A DNA stretch of 21,694 nucleotides from CALKAL01 sp051846895. Its GTDB lineage: Bacteria > Bacillota > Bacilli > Bacillales > Alkalibacillaceae. The DNA is taken from contig JBPYCQ010000027.1 of NCBI GenBank assembly GCA_051846895.1, positions 1 through 21,694 of the forward strand. Direction: 5' to 3'. Every line of letters begins with the position of its first letter. The stretch's first letter is position 1. The translations under genes and the position numbers were made by a program. The notes under the pieces were generated by a model. The model was given only the letters and a program-made list of their open reading frames with translations, did no database searches and was not told the DNA's origin. Of the stretch, positions 1 to 7,848 are shown piece after piece.

Positions 1-1325
1 AATTAATACGGGAAAATAATGGCGTATTAGATCAGACGATCATTTATGAGTACGATAATGGCGGAAATCTTCAATCTAAGAAAGAGTACGCTTATACGGA
101 GTCAACAGCTGATTTAACTGGAAGTGAACGTCATACGGATAGTTATCTATATGAAAACACCAATTGGCTTGACCAACTAATGTCTTATAATGGACAAACC
201 ATTGAGTATGATAATTTAGGAAATCCAATAAGCTATAATGGTTATACGTACAACTGGACCTTTGGCGACCGTTTAGCTGGGATATCAGGAAATGGTCTAG
301 AGACAAGTTACCGCTATAATGATGGAGGCTATCGTACGCAAAAAGAAGTCAATGGTGTTATCACAACGTATACGCTTGAAGGATCCCTTGTCACCCATGA
401 AACAAATGGTGTCGATGAGATTTATTACACGTATGATGCCAACGGTGATTTAGTTAGTATGAATCTCAACGGGGAGGAATACTACTACATCAAAAACATC
501 CAAGGTGATATGATAGGGTTATACGATCAATACGGCACAAAGGTTGTCAGTTATCAATACGACACGTGGGGACAATTAATCTCAATTGAAGGTATATTAG
601 CTGATACGGTTGGTGAGAAGAACCCTTATCGTTACCGCGGTTATCGTTACGATTCTGAGACGGGCTTATATTATTTAAATGCAAGGTATTATAACCCAGA
701 ATGGGGACGATTCCTTAATGCCGATAGTTATGGCGGATCAACAGGCGAGTTGTTGTCACACAACGTTTATGCGTATGTTATGAATAACCCTGTTAATATG
801 TATGATCCGACAGGTTATTGGGGTGTACCTAATTGGTTAAAAAACACATTTAATTTCATAATAGGTGACGATGTTAAGACATTGACTGATGGTAAATTGA
901 ATTGGGAAGACGCTGGTGTTGTAGTTAGTAATATACCTATAGTGAGAGCTGCAAAGGCGGGTAAAAAAGCCTTAAATTTCTTCAAAAATAATAAGGGTGC
1001 TAGTAAAGCTGATGTTGAAGTAACTATACCTAGTAATAGGTATCCTGAAACAAGTAAGCATATTCAAGACGCACAAAAAGCTGGTCACCCAGACACATTA
1101 ACCATTGACCGTTCAGGTGCAAAGTTACGAAGAAAAGATAGCTTAAGCGGTCTAGATAAAGTTCCAGGGAAAGATTTAGATGAATACCCACCAGCAATGT
1201 TTAAAGAGGGTGGTATGGGTGCAAGTGTAAGACCAGTTAGTCCATCTGATAATCGAGGTGCAGGTGCTTATTTAGGGAATAAGTTAAGAAATTATCCGGA
1301 TGGAACAAAAGTAAGAATTAAATAA
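1..1325 (+). CDS. RHS-repeat polymorphic toxin, C-terminal part, with NucA/NucB-type DNase tip (5' end outside window)
   Basis: The frame is open from base 3, with no start of its own, so this is the 3' end of a longer gene. An ATG at 180 is internal. The first ~210 codons are Tyr/Gly-rich YD/RHS repeats, ending in the RHS-associated core (PYRYRGYRYDSETGLYYLN, then RYYNPEWGRFLNADS, about nt 625-730). A DPTGYWG segment at about nt 805 marks the junction where variable toxin tips are attached. The last ~100 codons (about nt 1030-1322) match the NucA/NucB secreted DNase family: RYPETSKHIQDA, GHPDTLTIDR, DEYPPAMFKEGG, then GASVRPVSPSDNRGAGA and YPDGTKV. The acidic D/E in DEYP...KEGG correspond to the family's catalytic region. 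In known RHS/WapA toxins the repeats form a shell that carries a tip into neighbouring cells. Here the tip should cut DNA. The probable immunity gene starts 15 bp downstream. The family call is firm; delivery to rival cells is inferred. Confidence 0.9.
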   Translation, partial: LIRENNGVLDQTIIYEYDNGGNLQSKKEYAYTESTADLTGSERHTDSYLYENTNWLDQLMSYNGQTIEYDNLGNPISYNGYTYNWTFGDRLAGISGNGLETSYRYNDGGYRTQKEVNGVITTYTLEGSLVTHETNGVDEIYYTYDANGDLVSMNLNGEEYYYIKNIQGDMIGLYDQYGTKVVSYQYDTWGQLISIEGILADTVGEKNPYRYRGYRYDSETGLYYLNARYYNPEWGRFLNADSYGGSTGELLSHNVYAYVMNNPVNMYDPTGYWGVPNWLKNTFNFIIGDDVKTLTDGKLNWEDAGVVVSNIPIVRAAKAGKKALNFFKNNKGASKADVEVTIPSNRYPETSKHIQDAQKAGHPDTLTIDRSGAKLRRKDSLSGLDKVPGKDLDEYPPAMFKEGGMGASVRPVSPSDNRGAGAYLGNKLRNYPDGTKVRIK

Positions 1326-1340
1326 TGGAGGGATTAGAGA

Positions 1341-1808
1341 ATGAGTGAGTTTTCTTTTGAGACTGAAATATTTTATTCGCAGATTGTATTGTTTCAGTAT
1401 GGACTTGATAACCCTTTTAATGATTGGAATGAAACTCATGTAAATCAAGGGTTTTCATGGAGAGAGGGTTCAGTTTCCTTTGGGACACTATCTAGTGATG
1501 GTGATTGTAAGATTACTGTAAGGCTGACTAAAAAAATAGAAATTGATGATGATATAATAAGAGCGATTGTTGTTCCTTTCAAAGTTGAAAAGGGTGGCAT
1601 AGAGATAGGATCAGTAGTGGAAACAGTTGCAATTGATATACCTGAAGGGAATTATGAAATATTGTTTACAGCTAATAGTACAAACAACACAGAGCATTAT
1701 ACATTTTCGTTTATAGAAAGTGAAAATCCTACTGCAAGAGTTTTGAAAGCCGACAATGAAATAAATTTACCTGATAATTTATTAATGGAAGCAAATCCAG
1801 CAATATAA
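1341..1808 (+). CDS. ComJ/Nin-like protein, probable immunity protein for the NucA/NucB tip
   Basis: 155 aa, ATG preceded by GGAGGG with 8-nt spacing, 15 bp after the toxin stop, so very likely co-transcribed. The sequence has the features I recall for ComJ (Nin), the B. subtilis inhibitor of the competence nuclease NucA: an early YSQIVLFQYG, a DW followed by QGFSWREGSVSFGTL, then a VPFKVEKGGIEIGSV strand and a DIPEGNYEILF strand. No signal peptide or membrane segment is visible, so it should be cytosolic, as expected for immunity to a nuclease entering the cell. It is some 20 residues longer than ComJ as I remember it, with an extra C-terminal tail. The pairing with a NucA-type toxin tip supports the assignment. 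Direct binding is inferred from the family and from position. A strong terminator follows at 1817. Confidence 0.75.
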   Translation: MSEFSFETEIFYSQIVLFQYGLDNPFNDWNETHVNQGFSWREGSVSFGTLSSDGDCKITVRLTKKIEIDDDIIRAIVVPFKVEKGGIEIGSVVETVAIDIPEGNYEILFTANSTNNTEHYTFSFIESENPTARVLKADNEINLPDNLLMEANPAI

Positions 1809-1816
1809 AATTTATT

Positions 1817-1849
1817 GGACGGCTAATTCTGTGTTAGCCGTCCTTTTTT
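1817..1849 (+). terminator. Rho-independent terminator of the toxin-immunity pair
   Basis: Perfect 10-bp stem GGACGGCTAA / TTAGCCGTCC (1817-1826 and 1834-1843) with a 7-nt loop, followed by six T. It lies 8 bp after the immunity gene stop. Confidence 0.92.
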
Positions 1850-2116
1850 AGTGTACGGAGTGTCGAATAAACTACTCCTTATATAGAGAATAAGTATAAT
1901 CCTTATAATCCCTGTATAATGTTTTTTCAAAATGATTTCGTACGCACAATAGCTTTAAAACGTGTATCCTATTAAATTTAATTTATCTTGAAAAAAACTT
2001 GAAAATCATCAGATACTACCATTTTCATCCTCTAATACCCTACCTTTGTTTTCCCTATACCTTTTAAATTTTTTCGCAACTTTGACGTACATGGAACGAT
2101 TACTATTGCAAGAGGA
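1850..2116. other. AT-rich spacer without a recognisable gene
   Basis: No ORF with a ribosome site, no tRNA-like fold and no strong hairpin seen on either strand. There is only a weak 5-bp pairing GGAGT...ACTCC near 1857-1878. The composition is much richer in A/T than the neighbouring genes. Confidence 0.5.
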
Positions 2117-2316
2117 CTACTCCACCTCGATTAACTCCTGAATGTCGATGTCTAAATCTTTACAAACTTGGTTCCAGTGTCAAAGATCATTAACAAAAAA
2201 GTGGAGTTTTTATAGTCGTAAAAAATAGCTAATGAAAGTTTAGTTTTCTTATCCAAATTTATACAAAAATTTGATGCATATAAAATAAGCCTTTCTTGTT
2301 GAACAGGGACATAGCT
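2117..2316 (-). pseudogene. Frameshifted 3' remnant of an unknown gene
   Basis: Reading the minus strand from about 2316, one frame is open and protein-like (VPVQQERLILYASNFC, then INLDKKTKLSLAIFYDYKNS and TFLLMIFD). Near 2182 the coherent reading jumps to another frame, which continues HWNQVCKDLDIDIQELIEVE and stops at TAG 2117-2119. Joining the two by a single-base indel gives a plausible C-terminus of about 65 residues. No start codon or ribosome site is present upstream, because the segment abuts the acyl-CoA synthetase stop at 2324. The family was not recognised. A leftover immunity gene from an older toxin cassette is one possibility given the neighbouring RHS gene, but nothing in the residues proves it. 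Confidence 0.35.
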
Positions 2317-2323
2317 CTAACCT

Positions 2324-3814
2324 CTATATCCCCGCTTTATATGTTTCAACCAATACTTTTTTATCAATTTTACCGACATGTGTTTTTGGTAATTCATCAA
2401 CGACTATAAACTTTTTCGGTATTTTATAGCGTGTTAATTTCTTCTGGCAATAAGCTTTTAACTCTTCTTCGGTCAGTTTCTCATCTTTAAATGAGATAAA
2501 TGCTACGACCATTTCTCCCCATAAATCATCTGGCACACCAACAACAGCGACTTCATTAATCATTTCATGTGATTGTAGCCAATGTTCTATTTCAAGTGGG
2601 TAAACATTTTCGCCACCTGTAATAATCATTTCTTTTTTTCTACCTGATATGTAAACATACCCTTCTTCATCACATCTTGCTAAATCACCTGTTTTAAACC
2701 AATCGCCATGATATGCTGCCTGTGAAGCAGATTCATTGTTCCAATAATATTCAAAAAGATGCTTGCCGCGAAGCCATAGTTCACCTATTGTATTCGGGCC
2801 TACCTCTTCTCCATCATCGTTAACAATTTTTATTTCATTAAATACCATTGCTTTTCCAACAGAGCCTTTTTTAATTTTGGCTTCGACAGGATCGATATAA
2901 AAGTTGTTTGGCCCCGCTTCTGTTAACCCATATCCCTCTTTAAACTTCAGACCTTTCTTTTGAAAAGCGTCATAAACCGTTAACGGACAAGGAGCACCCC
3001 CGGATAAAAATACCTTCATATGTGGAAAATGGGCTGATTGAAATTTATCCGTTTGAACGATCATGTGATACATGGTCGGAATAAATAATACGATGGTGCA
3101 GCGATACGATCTTAAATCATCGATAGCTGTTTCAGGTTCAAAGGTTGACCTAATGACAACGGTCCCACCAGCTAGCAACAGAGGGATTGATAAGGCATTT
3201 AATCCACCTGTATGAAACATTGGAATTGACGTTAGCGTACAGTCGTTTTTTTCAATATCCCAGCTAATTATTGTGTTCATCGCATTCCATAAGATAGATT
3301 GATGACTTAGTACCGCTCCTTTAGGCATTCCGGTTGTTCCACCTGTATAGATCATCGCAAGTGGATCCTTTTCTTGTAAAATAGGTGTGTAATTATTACT
3401 TTTATTAGATAAGTTGTTTATATAATCATTTGATTCTATCGTCAACAGAGGAACTTCATGCATCGATAAAAGGTCCTGTTTAAACGAAAAGTGACGTGCC
3501 ATTATTTTAGGTTGACAGTCATTCACAACATAGTTGAGTTCTTCTTCTGACAATCGCCAATTTAAAGGAACAAATATCGCTCCTATTTTCATACACGCAA
3601 AGAGAAAATCAAAATAACTAATATGATTCGGGGCTAACAGTGCAACACGATCACCTTTACGTATGCCATTATCATATAAATAGTTTGCTAATTGATTAGC
3701 TCGTTCATTTATCTCATAATACGTATATTTTTGTTCCGAATCTGCATCTATAATTGCTATATCATTTGGAAAAAGTCTAGCTCGACTACTCATCCAATCT
3801 AGCTCCCAATGCAC
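2324..3814 (-). CDS. AMP-forming acyl-CoA synthetase (fatty-acid/carboxylic-acid--CoA ligase)
   Basis: ANL-superfamily adenylating enzyme of 496 aa. It should convert a carboxylic acid, ATP and CoA to acyl-CoA, AMP and PPi in the cytosol. Visible motifs: phosphate-binding YTGGTTGMPKG at about residues 156-166, GYGLTEAG in the middle, the hinge and aspartate region GDWFKTGDLARCDEEGYVY, ISGRKKEMIITGGENVYPLE, and the C-terminal catalytic Lys in PKTHVGKIDKK. The length is normal for the medium/long-chain and aryl ligase groups, and the substrate cannot be read from sequence. The frame is open to a TTG at 3823, but AAGGGG directly abuts that codon. The GTG at 3814 has AAGGGG 9 nt upstream and gives the usual MHWELDW start, so I chose it. 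The promoter carries the same TGTAAC direct repeat as livK, suggesting the synthetase serves the same pathway as the transport operon. Confidence 0.93.
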   Translation of the reverse strand: MHWELDWMSSRARLFPNDIAIIDADSEQKYTYYEINERANQLANYLYDNGIRKGDRVALLAPNHISYFDFLFACMKIGAIFVPLNWRLSEEELNYVVNDCQPKIMARHFSFKQDLLSMHEVPLLTIESNDYINNLSNKSNNYTPILQEKDPLAMIYTGGTTGMPKGAVLSHQSILWNAMNTIISWDIEKNDCTLTSIPMFHTGGLNALSIPLLLAGGTVVIRSTFEPETAIDDLRSYRCTIVLFIPTMYHMIVQTDKFQSAHFPHMKVFLSGGAPCPLTVYDAFQKKGLKFKEGYGLTEAGPNNFYIDPVEAKIKKGSVGKAMVFNEIKIVNDDGEEVGPNTIGELWLRGKHLFEYYWNNESASQAAYHGDWFKTGDLARCDEEGYVYISGRKKEMIITGGENVYPLEIEHWLQSHEMINEVAVVGVPDDLWGEMVVAFISFKDEKLTEEELKAYCQKKLTRYKIPKKFIVVDELPKTHVGKIDKKVLVETYKAGI

Positions 3815-3845
3815 AATGACCAACCCCTTCTGCAGTACTAGTTTT

Positions 3846-3877
3846 ATCTTAAAGATATTAGTTACAGGGAAGTTACA
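3846..3877 (-). promoter_or_regulatory. Candidate activator-dependent promoter of the acyl-CoA synthetase with 11-bp direct repeat
   Basis: On the minus strand TGTAAC occurs twice (3877-3872 and 3866-3861), exactly 11 bp apart. Nine bases later comes TAAGAT (3851-3846), a 4/6 match to a -10 box (TTAAGA if counted one base earlier). No TTGACA-like -35 lies at 16-18 bp; the repeats occupy that position. The same arrangement is present before livK at 12607-12639. The site is about 32 bp upstream of the chosen GTG start. Confidence 0.55.
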
Positions 3878-3937
3878 TAAGGTTGAACTCGAGGGACACT
3901 TTCCAATTTTTCCATTATATTTGAAAGGACGTCATTG

Positions 3938-3946
3938 TGATATAAT
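3938..3946 (+). promoter_or_regulatory. Extended -10 promoter of the metallopeptidase gene
   Basis: TGATATAAT fits the extended -10 form TGnTATAAT; a TTGAAA lies 14 bp upstream at 3921-3926, too close for a normal -35. Transcription would start near 3953. The ribosome site AGGAGG (3965-3970) and GTG start (3978) follow at the proper distance. Confidence 0.6.
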
Positions 3947-3977
3947 TTCTATAATTGACATGTCAGGAGGAAATTGT

Positions 3978-4949
3978 GTGGTTAATAAAAGAGAAAGAAT
4001 GTTGCTCACAATGATTATCATACTCGTTATGTTACTAATCGTTTCTATTTTTAATAGATTCGAAATGCCTTCTGGAGAGGAATTGAAAGAACCCGCTGTT
4101 GCGGTAGATGGAATGGCGTACAACGATAAAAACGAAAGTGGCTTAAATTTTCCAGATGGTTCAAAAGGCGATGAGGATTTTTCTTATATTGAATGGGAAA
4201 CGTTGGAGACTGATCATGTCATTTTATATTTAACTAATGAAATTGATCATAATTACAATTATATATATGAAGATGCTGAAAAGGTTATAGGCGAACTTGA
4301 AGTGTTTTTTGGTGAATCATTAAGACATAAAATTCCCGTCTTTATTCATTCTGGAGAATCTTATTTAATTGCTCACCGCTTCGCCAATTATAACTTTGAT
4401 ATGACTTATGGCCGTCTATCTAATGAAGCTATTGTCATTAATGTTGCTGATTTCGAGCCGATTGAACAGGCTGATTTAAGATTAATTTTTGCTCATGAGA
4501 TGGCGCATGCTTATATTCATCATATTTATGGATTCTATAGTATTAATGAAAATTGGTTTCATGAGGGATTAGCGGAATTTATCGCAAGACACAAAGTAAA
4601 CTACTCCGATATTCATGCGGATCATTATATGGGGCTGAGCGGCTCCATTCATAGGAATTTTATTAACGTTTTTCAAAATCTAGATCAATACGGCGTTCAT
4701 TTCACACCCGATGACATTATTATTTTCAAAGACTCGGAAATATATGAGGATTACTTTATTTATGAATCTATTATTTATTATATGTACGCTAATTATGGGG
4801 AAGAGAAGCTATTTAAATTCATCGAAGAATTCTCAAAATTAAGTACGACGAGCAATCCAAAAAACTCAGATTATATTATCCAGAAAGTATTTGGTATTTC
4901 TGAAATTGATATGGTTGAGGATTGGAAAAACTATTATTTATTGAAATAG
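3978..4949 (+). CDS. Membrane-anchored zinc metallopeptidase, peptidase MA-like (HExxH)
   Basis: 323 aa. The open frame extends upstream into the divergent synthetase gene, but AGGAGG at 3965-3970, 7 nt before GTG 3978, decides the start. The N-terminus VNKRERM is followed by a hydrophobic stretch (about residues 8-24, LLTMIIILVMLLIVSIF), a signal anchor that places the rest outside the membrane. The zinc site is HEMAH (H173, E174, H177) in LIFAHEMAHAYIHH. Nineteen residues after H177 comes WFHEGLAEF, whose E196 is the expected third ligand of gluzincin peptidases of the MA clan. Many acidic and Tyr residues follow. The substrate is unknown. It stands alone with its own promoter and terminator, inserted between the synthetase and the transport operon, and nothing ties it functionally to either. 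Confidence 0.82.
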   Translation: MVNKRERMLLTMIIILVMLLIVSIFNRFEMPSGEELKEPAVAVDGMAYNDKNESGLNFPDGSKGDEDFSYIEWETLETDHVILYLTNEIDHNYNYIYEDAEKVIGELEVFFGESLRHKIPVFIHSGESYLIAHRFANYNFDMTYGRLSNEAIVINVADFEPIEQADLRLIFAHEMAHAYIHHIYGFYSINENWFHEGLAEFIARHKVNYSDIHADHYMGLSGSIHRNFINVFQNLDQYGVHFTPDDIIIFKDSEIYEDYFIYESIIYYMYANYGEEKLFKFIEEFSKLSTTSNPKNSDYIIQKVFGISEIDMVEDWKNYYLLK

Positions 4950-4950
4950 T

Positions 4951-4988
4951 GAAGCACCATCGCCAATAAAGGTGATGGTGCTTCTTTT
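4951..4988 (+). terminator. Terminator between convergent genes
   Basis: 14-bp stem with one G-T pair (GAAGCACCATCGCC 4951-4964 / GGTGATGGTGCTTC 4971-4984), loop AATAAA, then TTTT on the plus strand. It starts 1 bp after the metallopeptidase stop and ends 2 bp before the stop of the opposing SDR gene. It may therefore also end the operon, although the minus-strand side lacks a clean T run. Confidence 0.85.
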
Positions 4989-5730
4989 ACATCATAATCC
5001 CACCGTCAACGTGTAGGACGTGTCCGTTAACGTAATCCGATTCATCGGAAGCTAAATATAAATACGCATTCGCGATGTCACTTGGTTTTCCAAGTCTACC
5101 TAATGGGACTTGTTTTTTAAGAGATTCAATAATATGGTCAGGCACAGATGTTACCATAGCTGTCTCAGTGAACCCTGGTGCAACCGCATTGACGTTAATA
5201 TTTTTTCGTCCTAGCTCTTTAGCCCAAGTCTTTGTCATACCGATCAAACCAGCTTTTGCAGCAGCATAGTTCGTTTGGCCAACATTTCCGTAAGTGCCTG
5301 ATACAGACGATGTATTAATGATCTTACCTTTCCCATTTTCAACGAGATAGGGTAGAACGGCTTGAGTGCAGTTAAAGACACCAGTTAAATTGACATCAAG
5401 CACTTGTTGGAACTGCTCCTGCGTCATTTTCTTAAGCATGGCATCACGTGTGATCCCAGCATTATTAATTAATATATCAACCTTGCCATACGTCGATACG
5501 GCCTTTTCTACCATCGCATCTACACTTGTTCTGTCAGCAACATTCACTTGAATAAACGTGACATCAAATCCTTCAGCTCGTAATTGCTTTTCACGTTCTG
5601 CACCTGTGTTGGCTTCAAAATCTGCAATAACAACTTTAGCTCCTTCTTTTAAAAAACGTACGGCGGCTTCTAATCCAATTCCATTAGCACTTCCTGTTAT
5701 AATCGCTACTTTATCTTGTAAGCGCCCCAT
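4987..5730 (-). CDS. SDR-family 3-oxoacyl reductase (FabG-like), last gene of the operon
   Basis: 247 aa, the classical short-chain dehydrogenase length. Cofactor motif TGSANGIG (12-19), NNAG (89-92), the structural Asn in DVNLTG (N114), and the catalytic Ser142, Tyr155 and Lys159 in NTSSVSG and NYAAAK. The PG motif and C-terminal VNGHVLHVDGG are typical of FabG/PhaB-type NADPH-dependent beta-ketoacyl-ACP or -CoA reductases. ATG start with AAAGGGG upstream, formed by the end of the preceding hydrolase gene (3-bp gap), so translation is likely coupled. The context (a CoA ligase elsewhere in the probable regulon, a FabH-like enzyme two genes upstream) suggests it reduces or oxidises a beta-keto/beta-hydroxy acyl-CoA intermediate rather than serving housekeeping fatty-acid synthesis; this is inference. 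Confidence 0.92.
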   Translation of the reverse strand: MGRLQDKVAIITGSANGIGLEAAVRFLKEGAKVVIADFEANTGAEREKQLRAEGFDVTFIQVNVADRTSVDAMVEKAVSTYGKVDILINNAGITRDAMLKKMTQEQFQQVLDVNLTGVFNCTQAVLPYLVENGKGKIINTSSVSGTYGNVGQTNYAAAKAGLIGMTKTWAKELGRKNINVNAVAPGFTETAMVTSVPDHIIESLKKQVPLGRLGKPSDIANAYLYLASDESDYVNGHVLHVDGGIMM

Positions 5731-5733
5731 GCT

Positions 5734-6633
5734 TTATCCCCTTTCCAAAAAGTCTTCTACTGTATGCTTTAATAAATCTAAATCATCAATTAATGGTGAG
5801 TGGCCACATCCTGTTAATTCTTTAGATGTTGCTCGGTCCCCAAAATCTTTTAAAATTTCTTTAGTCATTTGTTCAATAACGACTAAATCATGTGTGCCCC
5901 ACATCACTAATACCGGAACCTGTATCTGATCAATTTCTCCCGTCCCTTGTACTAAACCATTGTGATGATGACTTATATTAAAAATGTTTAATGCGTGGTA
6001 CGTTTCAGCTAGGTTACGCTGTGTACACATATCAGCGACATACTCATCGTATTTTTCTTCGCTTGGTTGTTTATTTGTGTATATCACTTGATTCCACATC
6101 GCTTTTAAAAAGTCACTATCATGACGGTCATAAGCTCCTTGAACGGTTAATGTTTTAGCATCTGCACGGACTTCTTCAATCGTTTTAAGTCGATTCGACA
6201 AATCTGGAAGGCCGTCTTCACCTGTTCCAAAATACGGATAACCTCGTGTCGACCCCGAAGCTAACAATAGTAGCTTCTCACACGCATCGTCATAGTCAGC
6301 GCAATATTGCATGGCAACCGTTCCGCCTAACGACCACCCCGTGATGGCGTAAACATCTAAGCTCAACGCATCAACAAATTGTTTAACAGATTCGCTTAAA
6401 TCTTGGATTGACGTGAGCTCATTATGATAAGTCGATTCCCCAAAACCTGGTAAATCAATCGCATAAACTTTGTATGATTTATCTAGGGCATCAATTAAGA
6501 CATCCCAATGCTTTGACGATGTCATATTACCATGAATTAATAAGAGTATTTTTTCTCCACCTTCACGCTCTCGATAAGCTATCGTTTCACCGTTCGGTAT
6601 AGCAACCTTTTTCAACTCCACATTAACCAACAC
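5734..6633 (-). CDS. Alpha/beta-hydrolase fold enzyme
   Basis: 299 aa. The oxyanion motif HGNMTSS (H34-G35) is followed by the strand AIDLPGFGES and nucleophile elbow GWSLGG (Ser101). The acid D249 lies in VMWGTHDL and the general base H278 in GCGHSPLIDD, so the triad is complete. The family includes esterases, thioesterases and C-C bond hydrolases acting on beta-diketones or meta-cleavage products, and the substrate cannot be decided. The start is GTG 6633 with GAGAGG about 8 nt upstream; an out-of-frame ATG just before it gives only a five-codon ORF. It sits 18 bp after the FabH-like gene and 3 bp before the SDR gene. Release of a free acid from an acyl-CoA, or cleavage of a beta-keto product, would fit the operon. 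Confidence 0.88.
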   Translation of the reverse strand: MLVNVELKKVAIPNGETIAYREREGGEKILLLIHGNMTSSKHWDVLIDALDKSYKVYAIDLPGFGESTYHNELTSIQDLSESVKQFVDALSLDVYAITGWSLGGTVAMQYCADYDDACEKLLLLASGSTRGYPYFGTGEDGLPDLSNRLKTIEEVRADAKTLTVQGAYDRHDSDFLKAMWNQVIYTNKQPSEEKYDEYVADMCTQRNLAETYHALNIFNISHHHNGLVQGTGEIDQIQVPVLVMWGTHDLVVIEQMTKEILKDFGDRATSKELTGCGHSPLIDDLDLLKHTVEDFLERG

Positions 6634-6651
6634 GCTTCATCCTCTCTCAAT

Positions 6652-7662
6652 TTAAATTCCCCACTTAATTACTGATGCTCCCCAGGCATAGCCAATTCCT
6701 GCACTTACAAAAACAACGAGGTCGCCTTCTTTTACTTGCTTGGATTCAAGAGCTAATTCAAGTGATAAAATTTGATCCATCTGTCCAATATGACCGTAAT
6801 CGTCTAAATAAATCGATTGATTAGCATTCAGTCCTAGTTGTTGTAAAACATAGTCATGTGCTGATTTTTTCATATGCAAAATGGCTAAATAATCAATGTC
6901 AGACTCTGCATATCCACTTCGTTTTACCGCATCGCGAATCACCTTCAAAAAGTTTTCCATCGATTTTTGTTCTAGCCTTTGTTTCATTCCTTCAGGGTCT
7001 AAAACATCAAGCTGATATAATTCATTCTCTAATATTTCTTTCGACATCGGATGTTTTGTTCCTCCACCAACGACAACGACATCCTCGGAAAATGAACCAT
7101 CCGTTATCAATGTGCTTTCTAAAATAGTGTTTCGCTCATAACCGCGCTGAAGAATCATTGCAGCCCCGCCAGCACCAAGATTGTACATGAATCGTGTTCT
7201 TGGATTTCCGTAATTAATAAAATCAACGTTTCTATATCCACCTGCGAGTAAGACGGTATTCAATCGATCATCAGCGAGCATCATATCTTTAGCTACTTTC
7301 ATCGCCATAATCGTTGTTCCACACCTTAATGCCACATCAAATCCCCAAGCATTAACACATCCTAACTCTTCTTGTGTTTTGATACTCGCCGTCCATAGCG
7401 GATATTCTTTATGTTCCTCCCCAATATAAATAACTAAATCTATTTCTTCAGGCTTAATATGACAGTCCTTAAATGCCTTTCTTGCCGCTTTTATTCCCAT
7501 CTCAGCGGTATGATCATTCGGTCCAGGCAATGGCTTTCTTTTTATTCCTAGTTTTTCTTCTACGATGTTTTGTGGAATGTTTGATAGACTAGCAAGCTCG
7601 GCTGACGTCATAAATTTATTAGGAATATAAGTTCCGATTGATACGATTCCGATATTGTCCAT
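6652..7662 (-). CDS. FabH-like 3-oxoacyl synthase (KAS III / thiolase superfamily) with C-H-H active site
   Basis: 336 aa, normal for KAS III. The N-terminal fold signature (IVSIGTYIPNKFMTS) and the C-terminal GAxxGxxWGASVI-type end (AGIGYAWGASVIKW) are present. The nucleophile is Cys114 in DVALRCGTTIM and the first His is H263 in AILHMKKSAHD. Where KAS III normally has Asn in YGN(T/M)SAAS, this protein has YGHIGQMDQ, so the third residue is His291. The triad would be Cys-His-His instead of Cys-His-Asn, so condensation of the usual FabH type should not be assumed; thiolytic cleavage or a different primer are alternatives. ATG start, AGAAGGG 7 nt upstream, 3 bp after the small upstream gene. 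It is part of the liv-type operon. Confidence 0.85.
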   Translation of the reverse strand: MDNIGIVSIGTYIPNKFMTSAELASLSNIPQNIVEEKLGIKRKPLPGPNDHTAEMGIKAARKAFKDCHIKPEEIDLVIYIGEEHKEYPLWTASIKTQEELGCVNAWGFDVALRCGTTIMAMKVAKDMMLADDRLNTVLLAGGYRNVDFINYGNPRTRFMYNLGAGGAAMILQRGYERNTILESTLITDGSFSEDVVVVGGGTKHPMSKEILENELYQLDVLDPEGMKQRLEQKSMENFLKVIRDAVKRSGYAESDIDYLAILHMKKSAHDYVLQQLGLNANQSIYLDDYGHIGQMDQILSLELALESKQVKEGDLVVFVSAGIGYAWGASVIKWGI

Positions 7663-7665
7663 TGG

Positions 7666-7836
7666 TCATCCCTTCTCTGCTACGATTTCTTTCATTTTTT
7701 GAAAGGCATCTTCTAGCTTTTCAAAATAAGTATCTTCATTTGATTGCACATGCGTCAATCGTATTTTTAAAGGCGTATTGTCGCCATTCATATGCTGGCA
7801 CCTTACGATAAAAGATGTAATTGGCTCAACCGACAT
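7666..7836 (-). CDS. Small protein of unknown function (56 aa) inside the operon
   Basis: Short gene between livM and the FabH-like gene. The ribosome site GAGGAGG overlaps the livM stop. The first ATG (7842) abuts it with no spacing, while the ATG at 7836 has a 6-nt spacing and is chosen. The product reads MSVEPITSFIVRCQHMNGDN, then TPLKIRLTHVQSNEDTYFEK and LEDAFQKMKEIVAEKG: two beta-like strands followed by an amphipathic, charged helix. It has no signal peptide, membrane segment or metal motif. Spacing on both sides is tight (12 bp from livM, 3 bp to the next ATG), which argues for a translated operon member. Its place next to the FabH-like enzyme suggests a partner or small subunit of that enzyme; this is inference. 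Confidence 0.75.
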   Translation of the reverse strand: MSVEPITSFIVRCQHMNGDNTPLKIRLTHVQSNEDTYFEKLEDAFQKMKEIVAEKG

Positions 7837-7848
7837 CTCCATCCTCCT

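Noticed and set aside
3816..3977. 54-codon N-terminal extension of the metallopeptidase
   Set aside because: It would overlap the divergent synthetase start and its promoter; AGGAGG before GTG 3978 and the membrane anchor right after it mark the true start.
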